Shown: positions 51,885-60,819 of the stretch, piece after piece
How positions within the stretch are numbered: position 1 is the stretch's first letter
How the letters are laid out: each line of letters starts with the position of its first letter
NCBI GenBank assembly: GCA_963558565.1
Contig: CAUWGX010000004.1
Location: 153,313-217,312 of the forward strand
Reading direction: 5' to 3'
Source of the DNA: Atopostipes sp963558565
Lineage (GTDB): Bacteria > Bacillota > Bacilli > Lactobacillales > Carnobacteriaceae_A
DNA: 64,000 bases
Notes under the pieces: generated by a model
Seen by the model: only the letters and a program-made list of their open reading frames with translations
What the model was told of the DNA's origin: nothing
Databases searched by the model: none
Program-made: the position numbers and the translations under genes

Positions 51885-53078
51885 ATGATTAAAAAAATAT
51901 TCATGACGTCTTTATTTATTGGTTTAACCCTTGCGGGCTGTGCAGAAGTTGAAAGTCCCGCAGAAGAACAAGATACGACGGTGCCGGTCACGGAAACGCA
52001 AGAAAATCCTACCCAAGTAGATACGACGATGGAAGAACAGACCCCAGAAGAGTTGTTTGAACAAGTACAAAATAATTCCCCTACGCAAGAGCGCCTCGAT
52101 GCTTTAGAGGATATTGCGATGTATTACTATTGGTACGGCGGTGATCTGAAAGTTGCAGAAGAAGAATTCTTTCAAGGCATTACTTTACACGGCGATTATG
52201 ATGTGGTGGAAGAATCCTTTAGACAAGCGACCACGATTGACCCCTTAGATACTGATTTAAAAAGATCACTCGCTTCCGCCCAAATTTTACAAGATGATTT
52301 ACCGGCAGCTTTAACGACCTTAGAAGAAATTAATCATCTAGAACCAGATAACGTTGAAGCGTTAGTGCTCCATTCGGTGTACTCGAAAGTTTTAGGCGAA
52401 GAAGCGACTTTTGAAGACGGATTTGAACGCTTACGCGACATCGATTCGGAAAAAGCAGAAGATTACATTGAATTGGTCGATTCCGTCGATCAGATTAAAG
52501 AGACGGAATTGAATACAGAAGTGCCCGACGATTTACCAACGACTAATCATACTTTTATTACGCTCGGTTACGCTTTGTCGGATGAAGGGGAAATGGAAGA
52601 AACCTTAATCGAAAGACTCAATGTAACGTTAGAAGCGGCGGAAGCTTATCCTGACTCAACGTTAATTGTCACCGGGGGCGTGCCGAAAGCTGGAAACACA
52701 GAAGCAGAGCTGATGGCGGAATGGTTGGTGGAGCAAGGGATCGATGAAGAACGAATTATTCAAGAACCGCTCTCGACCGATACCGTCGAAAATTCTTTAT
52801 TTGCGATGGACATTGTTCAAAATGAAGAACTAGAAGATGTTACGCTGATAACGAGTGCCAGCCATATGCGTAGAGCTTTGGCGACTTTCAATGAAGCCAA
52901 CCAATTATTAATGGAAATAGCTGGAGAAGATTCAGAAAGAGACTTTACAAATGTCGTTTATTTAGATTATGATAGCCCAGAAGAAGCCATGGAAATCACC
53001 TCCGAAGAAGAGATGACGATTTACCGTGACTTATTGCGTACTTCCGGTATTTGGCAATTTCCAGGGATTCAAAGATAA
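51885..53078 (+). CDS. Lipoprotein with TPR-like repeats and YdcF/DUF218 domain
   Basis: Protein of 397 residues. The signal peptide has lipobox LTLAGC, followed by an acidic linker to about residue 55, helical TPR-like repeats (about 60-200, with LDALEDIAMYYYWYGGDLK and LEEINHLEPDNVEALVLHS), and a C-terminal DUF218/YdcF domain: FITLGYALS, STLIVTGGVPKAGNTEAELM, LVEQGIDEERII, STDTVENSLFAM and ITSASHMRRAL. DUF218 proteins of the ElyC/SanA type are tied to envelope integrity; the reaction is not settled. The protein should sit on the outside of the membrane. AAAACGGAGGAG precedes the ATG. Confidence 0.8.
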   Translation: MIKKIFMTSLFIGLTLAGCAEVESPAEEQDTTVPVTETQENPTQVDTTMEEQTPEELFEQVQNNSPTQERLDALEDIAMYYYWYGGDLKVAEEEFFQGITLHGDYDVVEESFRQATTIDPLDTDLKRSLASAQILQDDLPAALTTLEEINHLEPDNVEALVLHSVYSKVLGEEATFEDGFERLRDIDSEKAEDYIELVDSVDQIKETELNTEVPDDLPTTNHTFITLGYALSDEGEMEETLIERLNVTLEAAEAYPDSTLIVTGGVPKAGNTEAELMAEWLVEQGIDEERIIQEPLSTDTVENSLFAMDIVQNEELEDVTLITSASHMRRALATFNEANQLLMEIAGEDSERDFTNVVYLDYDSPEEAMEITSEEEMTIYRDLLRTSGIWQFPGIQR

Positions 53079-53130
53079 AAATAGAAACAGGTTTTTATCC
53101 TGCCTTTTTCTGTTGTACAAAACCTTTTAG

Positions 53131-53165
53131 AACCACTAGTAGATTTCTTTCTCCTACTAGTGGTT
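53131..53165 (+). terminator. Terminator after the DUF218 lipoprotein
   Basis: AACCACTAGTAG and CTACTAGTGGTT form a perfect 12-bp stem; a smaller CAGG/CCTG hairpin precedes it. Confidence 0.75.
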
Positions 53166-53236
53166 TCGTTTGTGCTCAGTAAACAGATAAAGTATTATTA
53201 AGAAAATGATTCAACAAAAGGAATGATAAAAATAAA

Positions 53237-53968
53237 ATGGATTTACACATCGACTATATTTGTGCCTTAACCAATTTATATGGGCATGTTTTACCTGAAA
53301 AAGTATGTGAAATACATAACCAGCAAAACCACAAACAATTAGAACCGGTAGAAATCGAAGTCTACCTCACGAACCCTGGTCAAAAAATGGAAAATCGTTA
53401 TATTTATATTAAAGAAGGCGAATTTATCGAGGAAGCTTTCTACTTATTCGAACAAAAATACAAAGAATTAGTCGCAAAACAAGAAGGGAAACCGCATTAT
53501 GTCCCGGTAAAAGAAGAATTATTAAAATATGCGAAACTTCATTATTGGGAAAAGCCGGCTGAATATGAAGAATTAGAAACTTACATCTTTACCAATTATT
53601 TCCCAGGCAACGAGCAGATGGGAGAACAACTCGCTGAAGAGATCTTCTATCATATCCAGCACGATAAAGTAGAGACAGCTTTGGAAATTTTTAGCCATTA
53701 TGAAATAAACTTCAAAGACGAAACGGAATCCGATCCTGTCTTGTATATTATGCAGCGGTTGAGTAATAATACACGCATGAAAGCTCATAACGGGCACACT
53801 CCCTTGGAACTCAGTAAAATTACGGGGGAACCGATCTATACACTACCGAACCAATTACCCGGAGAAGACGACGATTGTCATTGTGGCAGCAAGAAGAAGT
53901 ATAAAACTTGTCATATGGAAGATGATAACAAAATTAAAAGACTGAGTAACTATCGCGTACCTGAGTGA
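53237..53968 (+). CDS. SEC-C motif protein of unknown function
   Basis: Cytoplasmic protein of 243 residues. The only recognisable element is a C-terminal SEC-C zinc-binding motif, DDDCHCGSKKKYKTCHM (about 215-232), with CxC and CH ligands as in the tail of SecA. The body is largely helical by composition. A second SEC-C protein is encoded at 56868. The motif binds zinc and often mediates contact with SecB or ribosomes, but no specific role can be assigned. AAAGGAA precedes the ATG. Confidence 0.72.
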   Translation: MDLHIDYICALTNLYGHVLPEKVCEIHNQQNHKQLEPVEIEVYLTNPGQKMENRYIYIKEGEFIEEAFYLFEQKYKELVAKQEGKPHYVPVKEELLKYAKLHYWEKPAEYEELETYIFTNYFPGNEQMGEQLAEEIFYHIQHDKVETALEIFSHYEINFKDETESDPVLYIMQRLSNNTRMKAHNGHTPLELSKITGEPIYTLPNQLPGEDDDCHCGSKKKYKTCHMEDDNKIKRLSNYRVPE

Positions 53969-54044
53969 TTATTGTGCGTAAGAGATTGTAGAGTGAGAGC
54001 TCTTTTTTGAATGAGTTATCCAATCAAATATTGTTTAAAAACAT

Positions 54045-54089
54045 AAAGTGATGTTAGTCGTTCTAATAAAATAACTAACATCACTTTTT
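54045..54089 (+). terminator. Terminator after the SEC-C gene
   Basis: AAAGTGATGTTAGT (54045-54058) and ACTAACATCACTTT from 54074, then T. Confidence 0.8.
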
Positions 54090-54191
54090 CGTATTTTTTA
54101 AGTTAGTATCGATTAAAGAACTTATTCGATAAATGTAGTATACTAAAACTAGTATTTGTATCGAACGACAAAAGGAACTGGGGGAATTAGA

Positions 54192-54611
54192 ATGAATGAA
54201 GCTTTAAAAATTGAAAATATCAAAAAGTATTTTGCGGCTATTGATCGTACAGTGACCACCAATTTTACATATGGGTATAGAGAACCAAAGAAGCGTTGGT
54301 TCCTATTAGGGGGAGCACTTGCGGCTTTTAAGTATAAATATTATATTATCGCTTTTTATCCCGACGAGATCGTTCTTGCGCCGTTGACTTCCATGGGGAA
54401 ATTTAAAGAGGATTACCAAGTCATTCCAAAAGAGGATATTCAAACGATTGCGGTCAAAAAAGGCCTGATACAATATAAGGTCACAATCCAAATGAACGAA
54501 GAAAAGATAAAGCTAAAATGTAATAAGTTTATTTTGAATACACCTTGGCAAAAAGAAAATACAACTTATTTGGAAAATAATCATTGGTATATTGAAAAAT
54601 TAGAAAAGTGA
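54192..54611 (+). CDS. Small conserved-looking protein, possible bacterial PH-like fold
   Basis: Protein of about 139 residues with strand-rich pattern: YYIIAFYPDEIVLAPLT, DYQVIPKEDIQTIAVKKGL and YKVTIQMNEEKIKLKCNKF. This alternation of short hydrophobic strands with an EDI/TIAVKK turn recalls bacterial PH-type domains. No transmembrane segment or catalytic motif is evident. The ATG at 54192 follows GGGGG; the in-frame ATG at 54156 is less likely. Family assignment is tentative. Confidence 0.55.
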   Translation: MNEALKIENIKKYFAAIDRTVTTNFTYGYREPKKRWFLLGGALAAFKYKYYIIAFYPDEIVLAPLTSMGKFKEDYQVIPKEDIQTIAVKKGLIQYKVTIQMNEEKIKLKCNKFILNTPWQKENTTYLENNHWYIEKLEK

Positions 54612-54620
54612 ATAAATAAA

Positions 54621-54667
54621 AAGTAGCCTGATCTACAAACAACTTGTAGATTAGACTGCTTTTTTTA
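54621..54667 (+). terminator. Terminator, 17-bp imperfect stem
   Basis: The arm from 54621 ending in ATCTACAA pairs with TTGTAGAT and onward to 54661 with two G-U pairs and one mismatch; seven T follow. Confidence 0.75.
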
Positions 54668-54671
54668 TCGC

Positions 54672-54803
54672 TTATGGAGCATCCGTTAAAGTCCATTCAA
54701 TGGTTGTAGAATATTCTGTATTCGTACGGACATTTGATTCCTGGGGATTTAATTTGAGGAGGATTCCTTCATCTGTATCCCATTCGATATCCATTGTTTC
54801 GTT
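54672..54803 (-). pseudogene. C-terminal remnant of a WxL-domain surface protein
   Basis: The minus strand reads about 43 codons to a TAA at 54672-54674, ending in TEYSTTIEWTLTDAP, the end of the WxL cell-wall-binding domain of Lactobacillales surface proteins. The rest of the gene to the right is missing or out of frame. WxL proteins normally occur in multi-gene clusters with DUF916 partners, none of which is present. Confidence 0.7.
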
Positions 54804-54854
54804 AGTTCAATACTTCTGATAGTTGTTAATGCTTCAAAACCAGCAAACTGTTAG

Positions 54855-54938
54855 GGCTTAAATAACGCCAATTCTATCCAAGAAATGAGCCTGAGCGATG
54901 CGGAAAGTCAAGGATACGACTTATGTGGATTTGAATAA
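54855..54938 (+). pseudogene. Short C-terminal gene remnant
   Basis: An open stretch after a TAG ends in IQEMSLSDAESQGYDLCGFE and a stop, followed by its own terminator (54961-55005). The DA..QGY..C spacing recalls small Cys-containing C-terminal domains, but I cannot name a family. With the WxL debris it shows that this gap is a gene graveyard. Confidence 0.3.
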
Positions 54939-54960
54939 AAAAATTAAATAATTGAAAAAG

Positions 54961-55005
54961 TAGAGCATAGAATCGCATTTTAAATGAGGGCTATGCTCTA
55001 TTTTT
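54961..55005 (+). terminator. Terminator following the decayed gene
   Basis: TAGAGCATAG (54961-54970) and CTATGCTCTA (54991-55000), perfect 10-bp stem, then five T. Confidence 0.75.
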
Positions 55006-55072
55006 ATAACATGTTAGGATAAAGATACAAAAACTATATTAAAAGAATATCGAGAAAGCGGGGGAAGATTTA

Positions 55073-55690
55073 ATGAGGAAACATTTATTACTCGGCTTAT
55101 TATGTTTATCACTAGGAGCTTGTGCAGTGGAAGCTGAGTTAGAAGAAACGGTAGAGGCCACGGACATAAAAACAGTAGAAGAGGCAGCCCCTAAGGAAGA
55201 AAATATTTTAGCGACTGAAATGACCACGACTTTTAAACCAAGGGTTACAGAATTAAGAGAACTAACAAGTGAAGATCGACAATTACATAAAGAACTTTCA
55301 GCAGTTGTCAGTGAGCATGCCGGATTAGATCGAGAAGCTATTTATCATGTCGCTCCTGAATATGGCGTAGATCCTCAAGAATTATGGGAAACTTGGTTAG
55401 AAATTATTGATGCTATTATGCATAGTGATCAAGGAAGTACGGCGATCCTCCCACAAGATTACAGACTGCTTATAGGGGAAGTACTAGAAAAAAATATTAA
55501 CGGGCACCAAATTGAGTCAAAAGGTGCGACGTGGGAGATGCAGGATAACCATCAAACTTCTGAAGCGTCTACGAATATTATTGTTGACGAAGAAAAGTAC
55601 CATGTGTTGATGAAGTTCGAACACAGTGCTGATTTGGAGATTGCTGACTTGACGCATTTCAAAATAGACGGAAAAACGATCGAATTATAA
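55073..55690 (+). CDS. Lipoprotein of unknown function
   Basis: Protein of 205 residues with a short lipoprotein signal peptide (LSLGAC, Cys about 17). The mature part has a Glu-rich linker and a helical, acidic domain containing HVAPEYGVDPQELWETWLE and a strand-like C-terminus. No catalytic motif is recognised. ATG is preceded by GCGGGGGAAG. Outer-surface location is predicted from the lipobox. Confidence 0.72.
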   Translation: MRKHLLLGLLCLSLGACAVEAELEETVEATDIKTVEEAAPKEENILATEMTTTFKPRVTELRELTSEDRQLHKELSAVVSEHAGLDREAIYHVAPEYGVDPQELWETWLEIIDAIMHSDQGSTAILPQDYRLLIGEVLEKNINGHQIESKGATWEMQDNHQTSEASTNIIVDEEKYHVLMKFEHSADLEIADLTHFKIDGKTIEL

Positions 55691-55692
55691 AT

Positions 55693-55773
55693 AAAAAAGC
55701 CTGGTCAGTGACTGCTAGAAGAAGTTTCAAAAAATTCTAAAACTGCAGTCGCTCACTCGGCTTTTTCTTTTTT
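55693..55773 (+). terminator. Long terminator between the convergent lipoprotein and SGNH genes
   Basis: AAAAAGCC near 55694 pairs with GGCTTTTT near 55759, with inner GTGACTGC/GCAGTCGC, followed by T. Confidence 0.7.
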
Positions 55774-55784
55774 ATTTGAATGAA

Positions 55785-56693
55785 TCACTGTTGATTATAA
55801 GTATCAATCAAAAAGTGACTAATGGTGTTGCCGATCAATTCAAACCCTTGGTCGTTAGGATGCACATGATCTTCAAAAAAGGTCGCATGGTTTTCTTCGT
55901 TTAAACCACTCGTACGATAGAGATCTAGAGTGGGAATTCCGTAATAATTGCCGCGGCTGATGATGGCATCCACAAATTCGATTAAATAATTTTCACGAGC
56001 GTTGGGTTGATCTGCAGCACTTTCACCGCCCATGTCTTCATGATTCATCCGCCAAGTCGGTGTGATCAAGACGAGTTCGAGATGGGGATAATTTTCATGC
56101 ATCGTTTGGACAAAATAATTAATCGATCCATAAAAAGTCTCGCGCGTATTGTCTGCTGGGTCTCCTAAAGGAACAACACCTGCTTGATTGCCCATATAAT
56201 CATTAGTGCCGATCAAGACGGACACTAAATCGACCGTGTTGAAATCGATCGTTTTTAATTGCGCGTAATGTTCTTTGAAAGCGGCAGAATAATTTCGATC
56301 TTCTTGAATCGCGACATCTTGTTCACTAAAATCGCCGGTAACGATCGCATCAACTAATTTGGTCAAGGAGAAAGAATCATAAGCGGAGTAAGGATGATAA
56401 GCTAAACGAGTGCCTTTAAAGCCCATGTTATGTACGGTCATGCCCGTGTTTTGAGCAATAATAGCCGGGTAGTTGCCAAATTCAGTGACCGAATCACCAA
56501 AAGCAACCATTGTTTTTCCATCCAAGATATCTTGTTCTTCCGGATTTGCAGAAGCAGTGGTTTGCGGTGCTTCCGCGAGTGTTTGATCAGCAGGGTTTGA
56601 TTGATAGTGTAAGAATAAACTTAAGGCAATGATAGCGACGAAAGGAAGGGTCCATAAGCGAAGGGTACGTTTCGTTTTATTTTTCATAGGCAT
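55785..56693 (-). CDS. SGNH/GDSL-family hydrolase, membrane-anchored
   Basis: Esterase-like protein of 302 residues. One N-terminal membrane anchor (about 10-28), then SGNH blocks: block I MVAFGDSVTEFGNYP (Ser), block II Gly in HNMGFKGTRL, block III VLIGTNDYMGN (Asn), block V DHVHPNDQGFELIG (Asp and His). It should act outside the membrane on an ester or acyl group, for example on cell-wall polymers or exopolysaccharide; the substrate is unknown. Convergent with the lipoprotein gene. Confidence 0.85.
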   Translation of the reverse strand: MPMKNKTKRTLRLWTLPFVAIIALSLFLHYQSNPADQTLAEAPQTTASANPEEQDILDGKTMVAFGDSVTEFGNYPAIIAQNTGMTVHNMGFKGTRLAYHPYSAYDSFSLTKLVDAIVTGDFSEQDVAIQEDRNYSAAFKEHYAQLKTIDFNTVDLVSVLIGTNDYMGNQAGVVPLGDPADNTRETFYGSINYFVQTMHENYPHLELVLITPTWRMNHEDMGGESAADQPNARENYLIEFVDAIISRGNYYGIPTLDLYRTSGLNEENHATFFEDHVHPNDQGFELIGNTISHFLIDTYNQQ

Positions 56694-56867
56694 TCAGTCT
56701 TTCTTGTGAGGTAGATGTTCTCATTATAAGTATGTAGAGCGCTTCTGTAAAGAGGAATTTCAAATACTAAAAAAATTACGAATGAATCCTGCTGAACGCC
56801 ATCTTTTGTGATATATTAGTAAGGGTACACATCTTATCGGATGAATAAGTAGTAAGGAGATAATGAA

Positions 56868-58157
56868 ATGGTTGAACAATTGAACCAAAATTTAGAGGAT
56901 GAAACATTAGACTATCTAATTGTAAGAATTGTCGAAGAGACTTTAGAGCAGTATGAAATCAAAAAATTGCCTCAAGAGAGTCGTTTGGCTGCTTATTTAG
57001 AAGCTTATACAAAAGAAAAATTACTTAAATTAGCGGATGATAACAATATAGATGCGAAAAAGAGCTGGAAGAAAGCACAAATCGCTAATTATTTGAACGA
57101 TCGTATTCTAGAAACGCTGGCAGCGCGTTACTTAATCCTTGGAGAAAGAAAGCTAAAACTGTTACAACAATTTAGTGACGGAGAATTTCCTTCAGAGGAA
57201 ATGTCGCTTGAAAAAGCAGATTTTTATGTGAGTGTTTATCCCGTCGCTGTTCGCATGGGCTTGCTTTATTCTTTAAATAAAAAAGATGAAGTGACGGTTA
57301 CGATGCCGGAAGAAATAAAAGAATCACTGGATGAATTCTTAAGGAACTACGAACAAGAGCGCAAACAATATCGTTCTCAAATGAATGTCTGGGCACAGAT
57401 CGATGAAGTGCTGAAAGCAGGTGTTCATCTTTATGGAGCGCTGTCTGCAAGTAAAGTGATCGATCTTTGGGAGCGCCACTATCCAGATTCTAAGCGCACA
57501 ACAGAAGAAGTGCTTGAACGTGTACATCAAATTCTACCCCTATTGGCGCTGAACAATGGTTATTATTTCATAGAAAAATCCATCATTGCGAGTCCGCAGT
57601 TTATGGATGAGGAAGAAGTGGCCGAATTTTATACAGAACGTTCAGATAAAATGGAGGGTGACTATTACCAACCGACCAGTCGAGAAATCCAATATTACGC
57701 TCAGCATTCCTTTGAACGACGAACGCTTATTTATAAAAAGCTCAAGCAATTTGTTTCAAGAATCTCCACAGACGTCGACACGGCGATGGAGTTTATTGAA
57801 CATAATATTGTGATGGGAGAGAGCCTTTCGTATTTATTGGACGATGTAGGCGAACTGGAGTTGCTGGCGTTTAAGACCAAAAAACAGGTACAGCAATTCG
57901 CGCAGCTTTATACACAATTGTATAATGATGCTCGCTTATGGGAAAATGGTGGCTATACGCCGAGAGAACTGTTCAAACAAGCACCGGCTCATTCAAATAC
58001 TCCTGAAGCTCTTTCCCCAGCGGACAAAAAGCAAGTGGAGAAGGCTAAAAATAATAAACAACAGATTATCCGCGTGCAGAAAGTAGGACGTAACGATCCT
58101 TGTCCATGCGGGAGCGGCAAAAAATATAAAAAATGTTGTATGCGAAAAAGTAGCTAG
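56868..58157 (+). CDS. SEC-C motif protein, larger paralogous type
   Basis: Cytoplasmic protein of 429 residues, mostly helical, ending in VGRNDPCPCGSGKKYKKCCM, a textbook SEC-C zinc motif. The N-terminal part has a SAP-like helix-turn segment around residues 35-75 (LLKLADDNNIDAKKSWKKAQIANYL), suggesting nucleic-acid or ribosome contact; this is inference. It is not similar to the SEC-C protein at 53237 outside the motif. AAGGAG precedes the ATG. Confidence 0.72.
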   Translation: MVEQLNQNLEDETLDYLIVRIVEETLEQYEIKKLPQESRLAAYLEAYTKEKLLKLADDNNIDAKKSWKKAQIANYLNDRILETLAARYLILGERKLKLLQQFSDGEFPSEEMSLEKADFYVSVYPVAVRMGLLYSLNKKDEVTVTMPEEIKESLDEFLRNYEQERKQYRSQMNVWAQIDEVLKAGVHLYGALSASKVIDLWERHYPDSKRTTEEVLERVHQILPLLALNNGYYFIEKSIIASPQFMDEEEVAEFYTERSDKMEGDYYQPTSREIQYYAQHSFERRTLIYKKLKQFVSRISTDVDTAMEFIEHNIVMGESLSYLLDDVGELELLAFKTKKQVQQFAQLYTQLYNDARLWENGGYTPRELFKQAPAHSNTPEALSPADKKQVEKAKNNKQQIIRVQKVGRNDPCPCGSGKKYKKCCMRKSS

Positions 58158-58174
58158 AAAAATTGAACAAGCTC

Positions 58175-58216
58175 AAAAGCTTATCTAAGACGTTTATTGC
58201 TTAGGTAAGCTTTTTT
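58175..58216 (+). terminator. Terminator after the second SEC-C gene
   Basis: AAAAGCTTATCTAAG (58175-58189) and CTTAGGTAAGCTTTT (58200-58214), one mismatch/G-U, then T. Confidence 0.8.
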
Positions 58217-58222
58217 ATTTCG

Positions 58223-58471
58223 TTACCCACTGAAATAATTATCGTGATAGTAACGGAATAGAAAATCGATTAAAACGTTCAACGAACTATAAAAGTTATA
58301 TTCGGTTTCATTGGTCTTTGTAATATCCAATTTCGTCGATTTAATTGCTGAGAAGAGAGAGTTGAAACTTACTGCGACCGGTGAGTATTTATAAAAAATC
58401 CTTTCTAGTTCCGAGCGAAGAGTTGTTCCTTTTGCACAAACTAAAATATTCTTTTGGACAAAACAGCTCAT
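58223..58471 (-). pseudogene. Possible C-terminal remnant of an RpiR/SIS-type regulator
   Basis: A minus-strand frame of about 83 codons ends LFRYYHDNYFSG. Its KLDITKTNETEYNFYSSLN and LIDFLFRYY pattern is like the last part of SIS-domain regulators such as the one at 1553 (compare TNDYYVFRYTEYKPQLFFG). There is no HTH, no ribosome site, and the upstream part is missing. A cre-like site and non-coding sequence replace its start. Assignment is weak. Confidence 0.35.
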
Positions 58472-58477
58472 GAATAG

Positions 58478-58491
58478 TGAAAGCGCTTTTA
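58478..58491. promoter_or_regulatory. cre-like site upstream of a lost gene
   Basis: TGAAAGCGCTTTTA, immediately followed by TATAAT (58493-58498) and GGGAGG. The ribosome site leads to a TTG ORF (58515) that stops after seven codons (ERWPID), with a +1 frame continuing to a stop near 58582. The 58500-58670 stretch therefore looks like the relic of a catabolite-controlled gene; nothing intact is seen. Confidence 0.45.
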
Positions 58492-58671
58492 TTATAATGG
58501 GAGGTAGAAAATAATTGGAAAGATGGCCCATCGATTGAGATCCATGCGAAAAACTATTTCACATCAAGGGGGTTAGTCGAGGAGACAAAGAGGACTTAAA
58601 GCAATAACAATGAATCACAATCCAGAAACACACAGCTACTGAAGATAGAACACAAGTTACAGACGTATTTT

Positions 58672-58685
58672 AGAAAGCGCTTGCG
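58672..58685. promoter_or_regulatory. cre-like site upstream of the symporter
   Basis: AGAAAGCGCTTGCG, 39 bases before the symporter start. Confidence 0.5.
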
Positions 58686-58723
58686 ATTTTATTGATTAAA
58701 AACTAGAAGTTAGGAATGATACT

Positions 58724-59949
58724 GTGTTTGAAAAAATGAAAAATATTGGACTTATTAATTGGATTATGATTGGCATGGCTCTTGGTGCAGTGGTGGGTAT
58801 CCTTGTGGGACCGGCTATTGAGCCGATTGGTATTTTAGGAGACATTTTTATTCGACTGATTCAAATGTCCGTGACCGTGATGATTTTCCTTGCGGTGATT
58901 GAAGCTGTCGGAAGTTTAGATCCCGCTGATTTAGGGAAGTTAGGACTTAAAATGTTTGGTTGGTTTGCGGGTTTAACGGTCATCGGCGCCATTATTGGGG
59001 TAGCTTTAGCGATCTTCCTCGAACCAGGAGTAGGAATTGCAACGGATGTTCCGATGGATGCTGTTGCGGGCACGGATATGACGCTTTATGATACGATCCT
59101 TGGCTTTTCCCTGATAACATTGCGGGTGCTTTAGCTGAAGGGAATATGATTCAAGTCATTGTGTTTGCGATTCCTTTCGGTTTAGCGATTGGCTTAATTT
59201 TGAAAGAAAACCCAGACAATATTATGTTAAAAGTGGTGACAGATGCGAACGAAGCGGTGCAAAAAGTGATTGGACTGGTTATGAATTTTGCCCCTATTGG
59301 TATATTTGCAATTATTGCCCAAGTCGTGGGGACAAGTGGTTTAGATGTGATTTTATCCCTCGGAAAATTCTTATTGGTCTTCTTAGTCGCCGCAGTTATT
59401 CATATCATTATCGCCTTCTTGCTTACAAGCTTTAAAGCGGGTGTAAATCCATGGCATGTGGTGAAAAAGACGAAAAATATGTTTATTATTGCAGTAACAA
59501 CTACTTCTTCCTCCGTCGCTTTACCGACAAAGATGGAAGATTCCGAAAAATTATTTGGAATGTCTAAACGAATCAACGGTTTAGTGAATCCTTTAGGCAC
59601 CGCACTGAACAGTAATGGCTTATCGATGTTCCTAGGTATTGCGGTGGTCTTTTTAGCTCAATTCTATGGAATTGACATGCCGCTCAGTTATTTGATTTTT
59701 GCGGTCGCCCTTTCTTCATTAGCGACCTTAGGAACGGTAACTGTCCCAGGTGGTGGAATCGTTGCTTTAACGGTAGTCGTGCCATACTTAGGACTCCCAG
59801 CGGCTTCGATCGGTTTGCTTGCGGGAATCGACTGGTTCTCAGGCATGATTCGTACACCGCTTAATACCATTATCGATACATTAGTCGCAATGGTGATTGC
59901 AGCGGATGAAGATGAATTAGATTATGAAGTGTTTGCTGAAACATTGTAG
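58724..59949 (+). pseudogene. Dicarboxylate/amino acid:cation symporter (DAACS family), frameshifted
   Basis: GTG at 58724 opens 136 codons of a GltP/DctA-like symporter (IRLIQMSVTVMIFLAVIEAV, then LYDTILGF), which shift into a stop at 59134. The correct frame resumes at about 59113 as FPDNIAGALAEGNMIQVI and runs to 59949 with GFSLSS-type ITTTSSSVALPTKM, NPLGTALNSNG and TVPGGGIVALTVV motifs. Adding one T to the TTTT near 59104-59107 would restore about 408 residues. It could be a true null allele, a phase-variable homopolymer or a sequencing error. Both halves are otherwise well conserved. Confidence 0.85.
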
Positions 59950-59978
59950 GTATTATTTTTAAATGAAATCCCCCTTTA

Positions 59979-60024
59979 AAATCCTTTAAAGTGATGAACA
60001 AAAGTCGCTTTAAAGGATTTTTTT
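59979..60024 (+). terminator. Terminator after the symporter
   Basis: AAATCCTTTAAAGTGA (59979-59994) and TCGCTTTAAAGGATTT (60005-60020), one G-U, then T. Confidence 0.85.
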
Positions 60025-60137
60025 ATGTGTAGGAAATTCTTTGAAAGATTGACTAATTTGAATAGATTTCTTATCACATCAATCGATTAAGTTTGGAACA
60101 TTATACAGAGAAGTGTTTTTAATATTGAGACTCGTTC

Positions 60138-60167
60138 TTGATTTTTAGTGTATACAAGTATATACTA
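60138..60167 (+). promoter_or_regulatory. mazEF promoter with overlapping operator palindrome
   Basis: TTGATT (60138-60143), 17 bases, TATACT (60161-60166). The inverted repeat TAGTGTATAC / GTATATACTA (60146-60155 and 60158-60167, one mismatch) covers the spacer and -10, as expected for autorepression by the antitoxin or toxin-antitoxin complex. Confidence 0.7.
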
Positions 60168-60205
60168 TATGTGTAGATTATTAAATTATTAGGGAGGTTT
60201 TTTGC

Positions 60206-60466
60206 ATGCTAATAAAAGATATTTCTTTAACTAAATGGGGTAATTCTCATGGATTGAGAATTGGCAATGATATTTTGAAGGAATTGAATGTTGAAAATGA
60301 TCAGTTAGAATTTCGTGTTGAAGTAAAAGAAGAGAAAATTATTCTAACGCCCAAGAAAGTGTATCCTCAAACATTAAACGAACTCTTTGCAGATTACGAA
60401 GGAACACCATTAGATAAAGAGGACAAATATGATTGGGGAGAATCGGTGGGTCGAGAAATCTTATGA
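60206..60466 (+). CDS. mazE: MazE-like antitoxin (SpoVT/AbrB DNA-binding fold)
   Basis: Antitoxin of 86 residues. The N-terminal swapped-hairpin AbrB domain includes LTKWGNSHGLRIGNDILKEL and ends at about residue 50; the acidic C-terminus (LFADYEGTPLDKEDKYDWGE) is the toxin-binding tail typical of MazE. It should repress its own promoter at the palindrome upstream. Stop codon overlaps the toxin start (ATGA), coupling translation. AGGGAGG precedes the ATG. Confidence 0.88.
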   Translation: MLIKDISLTKWGNSHGLRIGNDILKELNVENDQLEFRVEVKEEKIILTPKKVYPQTLNELFADYEGTPLDKEDKYDWGESVGREIL

Positions 60467-60810
60467 GAAGAAGTGTACAAAACTTTAGAGATTTAAAACA
60501 AGGCGATATTATTTTTATTAATTTGAATCCTACTAAAGGACATGAGCAGAGAGGACATCGCCCTTGCATAGTTCTCACGAAAAATAATCCGAATCTCAAT
60601 TATATGTTTGGAGTAGCACCAATTACTACTACGACTAAAGAATTTCCGTTACATGTTGAATTACCTGAGGAACTTTCGACTTATGGAAAAGTTTTGTTAG
60701 ATCAACATCGAATGATTGATATAGAAACACGAGGGTTTTCTTTTGAAGAAAGAGCTCCAGAAACTTTTGTAAAGAAGTGTACCCACTTTCTTAAATTATT
60801 ATATGGATAA
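60463..60810 (+). CDS. mazF: MazF/PemK-type endoribonuclease toxin
   Basis: Toxin of about 115 residues. The PemK fold is visible as LKQGDIIFINLNPTKGHEQRGHRPCIVLT (with the conserved Gly-Asp-Ile and catalytic Arg in EQRGHRP), then a strand with the conserved Thr/Ser (FGVAPITTTTKEF) and VLLDQHRMIDIETR. It cuts mRNA at short sequences. Start at the overlapping ATGA is preferred to the in-frame upstream start at 60433, which lies within the antitoxin gene. Confidence 0.9.
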   Translation: MRRSVQNFRDLKQGDIIFINLNPTKGHEQRGHRPCIVLTKNNPNLNYMFGVAPITTTTKEFPLHVELPEELSTYGKVLLDQHRMIDIETRGFSFEERAPETFVKKCTHFLKLLYG

Positions 60811-60819
60811 TTAATCCAT

